In this document: piece after piece, positions 43,871-51,882 of the stretch
Layout: each line of letters begins with the position of its first letter
Numbering within the stretch: position 1 is the stretch's first letter
Source: Desulfuromonas acetoxidans DSM 684
GTDB lineage: Bacteria > Desulfobacterota > Desulfuromonadia > Desulfuromonadales > Desulfuromonadaceae
NCBI RefSeq assembly: GCF_000167355.1
Contig: NZ_AAEW02000020.1
Span: 1-64,000, forward strand
Direction of reading: 5' to 3'
DNA length: 64,000 bases
Position numbers and translations under genes: made by a program
The notes under the pieces: generated by a model
The model's database searches: none
What the model saw: the letters and a program-made list of their open reading frames with translations, nothing else
Told to the model about the DNA's origin: nothing

Positions 43871-45592
43871 ATGCGAACCCTGTTAACCACACTACACAGC
43901 AAATACATCCATCCCAGCCTGGCCTTGCCTTATCTGGCCGCCTATTGCCAGCAGGATGCGACTGTCAACTGCGGCGAACTGCTGATCCGCGAGTTCACCC
44001 TGCACGAACCAAAAGAAAACGTGCTCTACGAGTTGCTCAAGAAGCAGCCGGATGTGATCGCCTTTTCCGTTTACCTGTGGAACCGTATCGCCACCCTGGA
44101 GTTGGTCGATGCCCTGCATGTGGCGGCACCGCAGATTCGTATCATCCTCGGCGGCCCGGAAGTCAGTTATGAAACCGCCTCGTTATGGCAACACCATCCG
44201 GGCATTAATGCCATCATTCGCGGTGAAGGGGAACAACCGTTGCGCGCGCTGCTGCACTCCTGGCGAACCGGAGAACAACCACAGCTGATCCCCGGGATCG
44301 AACAACGCAATGGCGAACAGATCATCGATGGTGGCGACGGTCCGCTGTTAGAGTCACTGGACAGCATCCCGTCGCCGTTTGAAAGTGGCGACATGGACTG
44401 TGAGCGCGGCTTCGTCTATTACGAAACTAGCCGCGGCTGCCCATACAGCTGTGCCTTCTGCATGAGCGCATTGGATACGCGGGTCCGCTCGTTTTCCATC
44501 GAGCGCATTGAGCGTGACCTGCTGTGGCTGATGAAACGGGAGATTCCCAAAGTCAAACTGGTGGATCGCACCTTCAACTACGACCCACGTCGCGCGTACC
44601 ACATTTTCAGTTTTATCCTCCAGCACAACCGCTGCAGCCATTTCCATTTTGAGATCGGTGCCCATCTGCTTGATGAGGCCACATTGGAGCTGCTCAAGAC
44701 CGTGCCGGACGACATGTTCCAGTTCGAGATCGGCATCCAGTCCACCCTGCCGGAAACGTTAAAAACCATCAAGCGTCATGCCCCGCAGCAGCAGTTGTTT
44801 GACAATATTCGCGCCCTGATTGAGACCACCCAGGTCCACCTGCACCTTGATCTGATTGCCGGATTGCCGGGCGAAGACATGGCCCAGATGGTCAAGGGCT
44901 TTGATCAGGTGATGGCCCTCAATCCCGATCATTTGCAGATTGAAACAGTCAAACTGTTGCCGGGCGCACCACTGCGCCAGCAGGCCCAACACCATCAACT
45001 GGTGTTCGACCCCAACCCGCCCTACCGGGTGCTGGCAACACCAACCATGGACTATAACGATCTGGAAGAAATCCGCGCCCTGAGCCGGGTGCTGGATCTG
45101 ACCTGGAACTGCGGCCGGGCACGTAATCTGCTCAGATACTTAGGCAATTACTACCAAAGTATGGGCAAAGCCTTCCTGGCCATCGCTCAAGACTGGCAAC
45201 AGCGCAACGTGTTGCGCTTTCCGCTGGGGCAAAAGGAGTTGTTTGAACAGCTAGCGGCATTTATCCGTCATCAGACTGATGTGAATACGCAACCCATTCT
45301 GCTCGACATCCTCGCCCGTGATTGTGCCCTCACCGAACGGCTGACGCCGGGCAATGCGCCGGACTTTTTCGATCTGAATCTCGACCGCGATCAGCAGGCA
45401 CGCCTCAAACAATGCGTCGCGGAACAGCTACAACGCATTCAGGGGCAAGGGATTAAGCTGCAGCATTTTGCTGCTCGCTTTCACCACCTGCCTGAACGTG
45501 AACCTGCCGTGCATGTGTTTTTCTATCTGACCGGGAGTGGACGCAAGATGGAGGTGAAAGAAACGATCCTCAACGAAGAAAGTACCATCTGA
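43871..45592 (+). CDS. B12-binding-domain radical SAM protein, DUF4080 type
   Basis: This 573-residue protein has an N-terminal cobalamin-binding Rossmann domain (about 1-140, RIILGGPEVSYE), a radical SAM domain (about 175-380) with cluster motif CPYSCAFC and QFEIGIQSTLPETLKTIKRHAP, and a C-terminal DUF4080-like region (about 400-573). Members may catalyse methylations or rearrangements, but DUF4080 proteins are uncharacterised. The DxHxxG His motif is not evident in the first domain, so B12 may bind base-off or weakly. No clear ribosome site precedes the ATG. Confidence 0.82.
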   Translation: MRTLLTTLHSKYIHPSLALPYLAAYCQQDATVNCGELLIREFTLHEPKENVLYELLKKQPDVIAFSVYLWNRIATLELVDALHVAAPQIRIILGGPEVSYETASLWQHHPGINAIIRGEGEQPLRALLHSWRTGEQPQLIPGIEQRNGEQIIDGGDGPLLESLDSIPSPFESGDMDCERGFVYYETSRGCPYSCAFCMSALDTRVRSFSIERIERDLLWLMKREIPKVKLVDRTFNYDPRRAYHIFSFILQHNRCSHFHFEIGAHLLDEATLELLKTVPDDMFQFEIGIQSTLPETLKTIKRHAPQQQLFDNIRALIETTQVHLHLDLIAGLPGEDMAQMVKGFDQVMALNPDHLQIETVKLLPGAPLRQQAQHHQLVFDPNPPYRVLATPTMDYNDLEEIRALSRVLDLTWNCGRARNLLRYLGNYYQSMGKAFLAIAQDWQQRNVLRFPLGQKELFEQLAAFIRHQTDVNTQPILLDILARDCALTERLTPGNAPDFFDLNLDRDQQARLKQCVAEQLQRIQGQGIKLQHFAARFHHLPEREPAVHVFFYLTGSGRKMEVKETILNEESTI

Positions 45593-45701
45593 TCGTTGCG
45601 AAATAGAACGAGGAATACGTGTTCGGACGGCTTGGCTCTAAAGCGGTATGAATCCCAGCGTAATGCAACAGCCCCTAGCCGCCATTCGCGACACGTGAAG
45701 C

Positions 45702-46463
45702 CTACCAATTGATCACTAATGGCAAATCAGGACGAAGGTCCCTGGATAATCCACTCCGGCCATGATCCAATGTAAGCGTTACCAGATGCTCGCTCCCAAG
45801 CTCAATTTGAAGTCGATCGGTCGATTGTAGTACACACAGTGTCTCTGACATTTCGCCAAGAGGGACAGAGAGCTGAACATGACTCATGGACTTAAATGTT
45901 CCTGTTTCTTCTTTTCGTCTAACAGGACCAACAAATGGGATGTAAACGCACAGGGGCTCTTCCAAAATTTCAGAATTATCGCCAACATGAAATGCATTGA
46001 GTGGCTCAAAATAGTCGGGTTGATATTTCCAACCGCTAAACGGCATTCCTGAATTTGAATCACTGGTTCTCGTCAAAATAATACCAAACGGCGAGGCATT
46101 TTCTTTTTGAATCCGTTCCGGAAATCTCGTTTTTTGCGCGGGACCATTATTCGCCTCTTGGCGGTCACGTAAATAGAGTAATTCAACCATTCCGTTAGAA
46201 AACGTAAAGCGCCGATCTGAAGTACCTTGGCCCTTATGGTCCCGGCTAAAACTTTCACTCAGCCCAATGGAAACCAAAAGATCACCCGCTTCTTTGGGGT
46301 TGTCCGTCAGTATGAAGAAGTGGTCCAGCTCTGACCTACAACATAGTAACCGTTGACTTGCCCCCCCTTTCTTTCGGCAACTGAGACCGACTCGTGAGTT
46401 AAAAACGAAGCCCTGTAGCAAATTGACATCAGCCATAGAAAAGAAAAAAACCTGTTGCCGCAA
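45702..46463 (-). CDS. VOC (glyoxalase-like) family protein, N-terminus uncertain
   Basis: Family similarity begins at about residue 45 with SELDHFFILTDNPKEAGDLLVSIGLSESFSRDHKGQG, then RRFTFSNGMVELLYLRD and YFEPLNAFHVGD, as in VOC-fold proteins that bind a metal or small molecule. The preceding 44 residues (SCRKKGGASQRLLCC) look unnatural and contain a run of seven G bases, so the real start or an indel is probably near 46370. The only outer start is a TTG at 46463 without a ribosome site. The gene converges with the B12 radical SAM gene. Confidence 0.6.
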   Translation of the reverse strand: MRQQVFFFSMADVNLLQGFVFNSRVGLSCRKKGGASQRLLCCRSELDHFFILTDNPKEAGDLLVSIGLSESFSRDHKGQGTSDRRFTFSNGMVELLYLRDRQEANNGPAQKTRFPERIQKENASPFGIILTRTSDSNSGMPFSGWKYQPDYFEPLNAFHVGDNSEILEEPLCVYIPFVGPVRRKEETGTFKSMSHVQLSVPLGEMSETLCVLQSTDRLQIELGSEHLVTLTLDHGRSGLSRDLRPDLPLVINW

Positions 46464-46602
46464 GAGGATAGCGCCTTTGGGGCAAGAAGTTTTTTATATC
46501 CATCTCTCGTTTTGAGATTTTCCTCACCTCCACGTACCTTTCAAAAGCACCCTGAAAAACGCTTAAAAACAAATACTTACCGATCCTAATTGCGAAACAA
46601 TG

Positions 46603-46615
46603 AATTGGTCCAATT
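46603..46615. promoter_or_regulatory. Palindrome AATTGG-T-CCAATT upstream of the Mo enzyme gene
   Basis: A perfect 6+1+6 palindrome lies 82 bases before the molybdopterin enzyme start, with a related ATGGTCC/GGACCAT-like element near 46651. It is a candidate operator for the IclR regulator encoded at the end of this cassette. Confidence 0.4.
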
Positions 46616-46697
46616 ATTGCTGTCCACATTACAAACTAAAGATTCACAATATGGACCATGGTTTGTGGATGAAACTCTTAGGAAAGGATAAGACAGC

Positions 46698-48950
46698 ATG
46701 AAAAAAGAGTGGAAAGTAGAAAACGCTGATGGCTCTTACACCGTTCGCACCTGCGGCTGGTCGCCCCCAGGAGAACACCCGGTCGGCTGTGGGATGAAAT
46801 TGACGGTCAAAGATGGCCAACTGGTGGATGTGGAAGGTGATCCAGAGCACCCTATTACCAATGGGCGCTTGTGCGTCAGGTGCCTGACGTTGCCGGAATA
46901 TGTCCACCACCCGAACCGTATCACCACGCCGATGAAGCGTGATCCCAAGGATCGTGGTAAGGACAAATGGACGCCGATCAGTTGGGATGAGGCCTGGGAT
47001 ATTATCATCCCGAAAATCAATCAACTGAAACAGGATCACGGAGCTGAATCGATTATCGTTTTCGGCGGTACCGGGCGCGAGGCCTGCCTCTATTACTACC
47101 CGTTGGCGTTCGCCTCGATCGGTACACCCAACGTCAGCCAGCCGATCAGCGGCTGGTCCTGCTACGGACCGCGCTGTGCCATTACCGATTTTATTCTCGG
47201 CGCCGGTTACCCGGAGATTGATTTCGCCGGCAACTACCCCGACCGTTATGACAATCCGAATTTCGAACTCCCCCAATATGTCGTGATCTGGGGCAAGAAC
47301 CCGCTCTATTCAAATCCGGACGGTTTCTTCGGCCACTCCATTATCGACATGAAGAAACGCGGCACCAAATTTATCCATATCGATCCGCGGATGACCTGGC
47401 TGGGGACACGTTCTGAGTATGTGTGTCGCTTACGGCCGGGAACCGACACCGCTTTGGCGCTGGGCTTCCTTAACGTCATCATCAATGAAGAGCTGTATGA
47501 CAAAGAGTTTGTCGAGAAGTGGTGTTACGGGTTTGACGAGCTGAAAGAGCGGGTCCAGCAGTATCCGCCCAAAAAGGTCGCTGATATCACCTGGGTGCCG
47601 GAGTCAACGATTATCGAGGTGGCCCGAACCATGGCGACAGCAAAGCCGTGTTCAATCCAGTGGGGTCTGGCGGTCGACATGAACCCGAACGGTGTTCAAC
47701 TGGGGCATTCCATCCTGGCGTTGACTGCGATCACCGGCAACCTGGATGTCCCAGGTGGTCTTACCCTCGGACCGCCATCGTCTCTGCTTGGCAAATGGCG
47801 CATGGAGACGCGGAGCAATCTGTCTGACGAACTTTGGGATAAACGTCTTGGCGCGAAAGAATGGCCGGCGGTTGGTGCCGTTATGGCGACCACCCACCCT
47901 GACGAAACCCTCGACACTCTTGAAACGGGCAAGCCGTACAAGCTGCGCATGGCCTGGATCAACAGTACCAATGTCCTGGCTCCGTCGAGCGCGGTGCAGC
48001 CGGAGCGCTGGTATAAGGCGTTACAGCAGATGGAGTTGATCGTCGCTCAGGATCTGTTCCACAACCCGACAACCATGGCCTTAGCCGACATCTTCCTGCC
48101 CTTGCCGACCTTCGCTGAGCACAACGGCGTCGTCATTACCAATTACGGCCGCAACGCTATCACTCTGGGGGCAATGAATGAGGCGCTACGGGTTGGTGAT
48201 ACCAAATCAGACCTTGAGGTCTGTATGGAACTGGGCAAGCGTTTGCACCCGGACATGTGGCCGTTCGAAACGGTGCAGGACTTTTTTACCAACCAACTCC
48301 AGCCAGAACTGGGAATCGATTTCGAAGGTTTGAGCGAACTGGGTGTTTATCAACCGCCCTACGATTATCGCAAGTACGAAAAGGGCCTGCTACGCATGGA
48401 TGGCGAGCCGGGTTTCAACACCGTTACCGGGTTGGTCGAGTTGTCTTCGACCCTGTTTGAAAACTGGGGGGATGATGCGCTGCCTTACTACAAAGAGCCT
48501 CCTTATGGACCGGTCTCAACACCGGAGTTGTTCAAAGAGTATCCGCTGATTCTCACTTCCGGCGCCCGGCGGACGACTTCGTTCCATTCCGAGCATCGCC
48601 AGATCGAAACCCTGCGCGATATCGATCCCGATCCGCTGGTCGAATTAAATCCAGAGACGGCCGCGAAGCTGAATATCAATCACGGCGATTGGGTCGAACT
48701 GGAGAATATGTTCGGCAAATGCCGGATGAAAGCGCACCTGACAACGACGATTCATCCAAAGGTTTGCCACGCCCAACACGGCTGGTGGTATCCGGAAAAA
48801 GAGGGTGAAGCACCAAGCTTATTCGGGGTGTGGGATGCCAACCTCAACACCATGATCCCGCATAAAACCATCGGTACCCTTGGTTTTGGCGCCCCCTATA
48901 AGCAGATGATCTGCAAAGCAAAGCGGGTCGAGGGACCAGAGCTTTCCTGA
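46698..48950 (+). CDS. Molybdopterin-dependent enzyme (DMSO-reductase superfamily), cytoplasmic alpha subunit
   Basis: The 750-residue protein has the four-domain layout of bis-MGD enzymes: cluster region (about 15-75), catalytic domains (about 90-600) and a C-terminal cap (about 625-745). There is no Tat signal, so it is cytoplasmic. The cluster cysteines are C19, C31, C59 and C62; the usual CxxCxxxC is stretched to C-x11-C with H27 in place of the middle Cys. C155 (GWSCYGPR) is the likely Mo/W ligand. INEELYDKEFVEKWCYGFDELKERV recalls acetylene hydratase, and the family also holds transhydroxylases and catechol dehydroxylases. The substrate is unknown. AAAGGA precedes the ATG. Confidence 0.83.
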   Translation: MKKEWKVENADGSYTVRTCGWSPPGEHPVGCGMKLTVKDGQLVDVEGDPEHPITNGRLCVRCLTLPEYVHHPNRITTPMKRDPKDRGKDKWTPISWDEAWDIIIPKINQLKQDHGAESIIVFGGTGREACLYYYPLAFASIGTPNVSQPISGWSCYGPRCAITDFILGAGYPEIDFAGNYPDRYDNPNFELPQYVVIWGKNPLYSNPDGFFGHSIIDMKKRGTKFIHIDPRMTWLGTRSEYVCRLRPGTDTALALGFLNVIINEELYDKEFVEKWCYGFDELKERVQQYPPKKVADITWVPESTIIEVARTMATAKPCSIQWGLAVDMNPNGVQLGHSILALTAITGNLDVPGGLTLGPPSSLLGKWRMETRSNLSDELWDKRLGAKEWPAVGAVMATTHPDETLDTLETGKPYKLRMAWINSTNVLAPSSAVQPERWYKALQQMELIVAQDLFHNPTTMALADIFLPLPTFAEHNGVVITNYGRNAITLGAMNEALRVGDTKSDLEVCMELGKRLHPDMWPFETVQDFFTNQLQPELGIDFEGLSELGVYQPPYDYRKYEKGLLRMDGEPGFNTVTGLVELSSTLFENWGDDALPYYKEPPYGPVSTPELFKEYPLILTSGARRTTSFHSEHRQIETLRDIDPDPLVELNPETAAKLNINHGDWVELENMFGKCRMKAHLTTTIHPKVCHAQHGWWYPEKEGEAPSLFGVWDANLNTMIPHKTIGTLGFGAPYKQMICKAKRVEGPELS

Positions 48951-49012
48951 GGCGCTCGCAAGGTCCGGTTTTGTAAGCAGGAAAAACGAACAAAGCAAAG
49001 GAGCATACGCAA

Positions 49013-49348
49013 ATGGCAACAAACGGATTGCTGATCAATTACCAATACTGTACAGGCTGTCACAGTTGCGAAGTGGCTTGTAAAAATGCCCTTAAACTCC
49101 CTCGTGGGAAGTCGGGGATCAAATTACTTGAGAACGGCCCATGGGAAGTGACGCCCGAGAAATTTGAATGGGATTACATCCCGGTTCCGACCCAGCTGTG
49201 CAACCTCTGCGCTGATCGCGTGGAGGAAGGGAAAAAGCCGTCATGTGTCCATCATTGTCTGGCTCAATGTATCGAATATGGCAGTGCTGAGGAACTCGCG
49301 GCCAGAGCTGCCGAGCTTGGCGAAAAAACAGCTATTTTCTTTCCGTAA
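49013..49348 (+). CDS. Small ferredoxin-type beta subunit of the Mo enzyme
   Basis: This 111-residue protein has CTGCHSCEVAC at residues 13-23, then LCNLC and SCVHHCLAQC, nine cysteines in all, enough for two [4Fe-4S] clusters. It matches the N-terminal half of DmsB-type subunits, which have four clusters and about 200 residues. It starts 62 bases after the alpha subunit gene with AAAGGAG, so it is its electron-transfer partner. No membrane anchor is encoded nearby, which argues for a soluble complex using a cytoplasmic donor or acceptor. Confidence 0.85.
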   Translation: MATNGLLINYQYCTGCHSCEVACKNALKLPRGKSGIKLLENGPWEVTPEKFEWDYIPVPTQLCNLCADRVEEGKKPSCVHHCLAQCIEYGSAEELAARAAELGEKTAIFFP

Positions 49349-49466
49349 ACAGATCTTCTGAGGTCCCTGCGGCGCGGTTTTTCCATCCTTACGTGCCGAC
49401 GGGGACCTCTGGTCCAGAGGCAATTCATGATGAGTTGCTTTTCAACGATGACAAAGGAGAAGAAAG

Positions 49467-50696
49467 ATGCCAACACAACATTACAATCGATGGGCCATTC
49501 TGGTGGCGGCAATTGTATCCAATATCTGTATTGGAACGCTTTACGCCTGGAGTGTGTTCGCCAACCCGCTGGGACAGAAATTCGGTTGGGCAGGACCAGC
49601 GCTGGCGTTGGTCTTTACCATAAATCATGGGTTAAGTCCGGTCGCATCGACTGTTGGTGGTTTCATTCAGGACAAGATGGGGGCCCGCAATGGCATGATC
49701 ATCGGTGGTTTGATGTTCACCATCGGCCTGTACCTGTCTGGAACCGTAGCGCAAGTCAGCTCTCTCTACCTGACTTACAGCGTGCTGGCCGGAACCGGGG
49801 GCGCTATCATTTATTGCGCCAACCTGGGCAACACGGTCAAATTCTTTCCCGATAAGCGTGGACTGGCATCGGGCCTTTGCGCCGCCGGTTACGGCTGCGG
49901 AGCAATGATTGTCGCCCCAATTGCCAGCGCTTTGATTATTAAATACGGGGTATTGGAAACCTTCCAGATCCTCGGCGGAACCTTTTTCATTATTATCGCC
50001 GCCTGTACTGCAATCGTAAAAAAAGCCCCGGCCGGATATCAGCCTGTCGGTTGGACCCCACCTGCGGTCAGTGTCAACAGTAGCGGTTCTGTCGATGTTA
50101 TCTGGCATCGGATGATACGGGATATCGTCTGGTGGATGGTATTGATGATGATGTTCTGCGGTACAATGTCCGGCTTGATGATTCTAGCCCACGCTTCGCC
50201 AATCGGTCAGTTGATGTTTAAACTGACCCCGATGAAAGCGGCTTTTTTCGTCAGTATTATTACTCTGGCCAACGCCCTTGGGCGGATCGGGTTTGGTGCA
50301 TTGTCCGACAAAGTTGGCCGTTCCAACACCATTATGGTGATGTACATCGTTTCGGCACTCTCGCTGTTTAATCTGACATTTACCGGAACGGTTGCCGGCT
50401 TTGTTGCTTCCGGCATCGGAGTCGGGGCGGTCTTTGGCGGTTTTATGGGGACCATGCCGACGATCATCAGCGAACGTTACGGGCTAAAACGATTCGGCGT
50501 CAATTACGGTATCACTTTTATCGGCTTAAGCATGGCGGCACTGACCGGCCCACTGACCGCAGCCAAGGTGCGGGTTGCGACGGGCGTTTACGACAATGCA
50601 TTTCTGATTGCACTGGGCGTCAACCTTGCTGGTTTGATCTTTGCGGCAGCGTTCCGGATTCTGGATAAACGTACAAGCAATAAATTTGCGGACTAG
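49467..50696 (+). CDS. OFA-type major facilitator transporter
   Basis: The 409-residue protein has about 12 membrane segments and the oxalate/formate antiporter family marks: RWAILVAAIVSNICIGTLYAWSVFANPL at the start, DKMGARNGMIIGG and DKVGRSNTIMVM loop motifs, and the cytoplasmic central loop (about 190-205). OFA members carry small carboxylates. AAAGGAGA precedes the ATG. It follows the Mo enzyme genes after 118 bases containing short inverted repeats and probably imports the substrate or exports the product of that enzyme. Confidence 0.85.
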   Translation: MPTQHYNRWAILVAAIVSNICIGTLYAWSVFANPLGQKFGWAGPALALVFTINHGLSPVASTVGGFIQDKMGARNGMIIGGLMFTIGLYLSGTVAQVSSLYLTYSVLAGTGGAIIYCANLGNTVKFFPDKRGLASGLCAAGYGCGAMIVAPIASALIIKYGVLETFQILGGTFFIIIAACTAIVKKAPAGYQPVGWTPPAVSVNSSGSVDVIWHRMIRDIVWWMVLMMMFCGTMSGLMILAHASPIGQLMFKLTPMKAAFFVSIITLANALGRIGFGALSDKVGRSNTIMVMYIVSALSLFNLTFTGTVAGFVASGIGVGAVFGGFMGTMPTIISERYGLKRFGVNYGITFIGLSMAALTGPLTAAKVRVATGVYDNAFLIALGVNLAGLIFAAAFRILDKRTSNKFAD

Positions 50697-50705
50697 TGCT
50701 CTGAC

Positions 50706-50820
50706 AAGCCGAAAATGCGATTTCCGTCTTGCTCACAAAATCAAGGACTTGAAAACCTGTCCTTGATTTTGATCGCCCGTCCATGGGCTCCGCAGTCTGT
50801 TCTTCAACAGCCTGCCAGGC
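50706..50820. repeat. Dispersed intergenic repeat, copy 2
   Basis: This 115-bp relative of 38608-38720 starts ten bases after the OFA transporter stop. It has a perfect 13-bp inverted repeat CAAAATCAAGGAC / GTCCTTGATTTTG (50736-50748 and 50759-50771) and a second stem around CAGTCTGTT / AACAGCCTG with one mismatch. Copy 1 keeps the second stem perfect and has drifted in the first, so structure appears conserved. Confidence 0.75.
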
Positions 50821-50876
50821 AATACCCGCAGTGTCCTGAGCATTATCATTTATTTTTCTGTCACAAATAGAATACG

Positions 50877-50905
50877 AGCCGGGTTCTGCCCGGCTTTTTT
50901 ATTTT
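50877..50905 (+). terminator. Intrinsic terminator of the Mo enzyme-transporter operon
   Basis: The 7-bp stem AGCCGGG / CCCGGCT with loop TTCTG is followed by a T-rich run (TTTTTATTTTT). It lies 181 bases after the transporter gene, beyond the dispersed repeat, and separates it from the IclR gene, whose own promoter must lie at 50906-50990. Confidence 0.88.
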
Positions 50906-51006
50906 TCCAGTTGGAATTGTCTGCCGGTTAATGCAAGATTGCCGACAGATTATCATCTACTTTGATGTGGGAAATAAGTCCCCTTTTTCGTTGCAGGGAG
51001 AATGCA

Positions 51007-51762
51007 ATGGCGATGGCGTCATCCGTTAAATTATTTCAGGTTCTGGAACTCTTATGCCAGGGTGGGCCTGTTAAGGCGATGACGTTGAGCCGTGAGCTCG
51101 GTTTCAATAAAAGCTCAATTCACCGATTTCTGAATACGCTCATGGAAATGGGCTATGTCGTTCAGGATAACGAAACCGGCCTTTACAGCGCCAGCCTGAA
51201 AGTTTATGAGTTGGGAGTGCAGGTTAAGAACCGCTTCGGGATCTCAAAAATTGCCGCGCCGATCTTACGGCGTTTGCAGGTTGAGGTGAATGCTGCGGTC
51301 AACCTTGGGGTGTTACAGAATAATGAAATGCTGACCCTTGAGCGATTCACCCCGGATGACGAGAACGTCAAAATTATCGTCAAGGCGAAGTTGCCAGCCT
51401 ATTGTACCGCACTCGGGAAGATCCTTTTGGCCTATCTCGACGAGGAGAGTTTCGAGCGCTACATGGCGACGACCGAACTTAAAGCCATTACCCGCAGAAC
51501 CGTGACCGATCCGGCTGAGTTTCGCGCGATGATTGCCCAGATCCGCAACAACGGCCTTGCTGTCGATGATCGGGAGCTGGATGAAAATATTCGTTCGATT
51601 GCAACGCCGGTACGGGATGAGAGCGGTCTTGTCGTGGCGGGTCTATCGATTACCGCCGCCGCCACGCGATTGGCGGGAGAGGATTTAGCCGAGGCGCAAC
51701 GCAAGCTATACCTGGCGACCGACAAACTCTGTACTGCTCTGGGCAACACTGCTGAAAGCTGA
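51007..51762 (+). CDS. IclR-family transcriptional regulator
   Basis: This 251-residue protein has an N-terminal winged helix (about 1-65: MTLSRELGFNKSSIHRFLNTLMEMGYV) and the IclR ligand-binding domain (about 80-245: YCTALGKILLAYL, TELKAITRRTVTD, AVDDRELDENIRSIATPVRD). The ATG at 51007 has AGGGAG at six bases; the frame extends 15 codons further up without one. IclR proteins respond to aromatic or small organic acids and usually control adjacent catabolic genes, here the Mo enzyme and transporter. Confidence 0.87.
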   Translation: MAMASSVKLFQVLELLCQGGPVKAMTLSRELGFNKSSIHRFLNTLMEMGYVVQDNETGLYSASLKVYELGVQVKNRFGISKIAAPILRRLQVEVNAAVNLGVLQNNEMLTLERFTPDDENVKIIVKAKLPAYCTALGKILLAYLDEESFERYMATTELKAITRRTVTDPAEFRAMIAQIRNNGLAVDDRELDENIRSIATPVRDESGLVVAGLSITAAATRLAGEDLAEAQRKLYLATDKLCTALGNTAES

Positions 51763-51816
51763 CTTGAAGGGAAAAGAGATAAAAAAGACCCAGTCTGCTT
51801 TTAGCTAGTTGATAGT

Positions 51817-51875
51817 TCCAACGCCCAAGCTCAACCGCGCAGTTTTTTGCGTCGGCTGGAGCGCATTGTTGGGCA
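51817..51875 (-). other. attC recombination site (59 bp) after the MFS cassette
   Basis: On the - strand this reads from GCCCAAC (51875-51869) to GTTGGAA (51823-51817), with internal complementary arms (GCGC/GCGC, CAGCCGACGCA...TGCGCGGTTGAG). It lies 7 bases after the MFS stop, is 59 bp long and has the 7-bp core sites of integron cassette attC sites; only the last base of the GTTRRRY core deviates. It is the outermost site of the array. Confidence 0.75.
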
Positions 51876-51882
51876 GCCTTGC

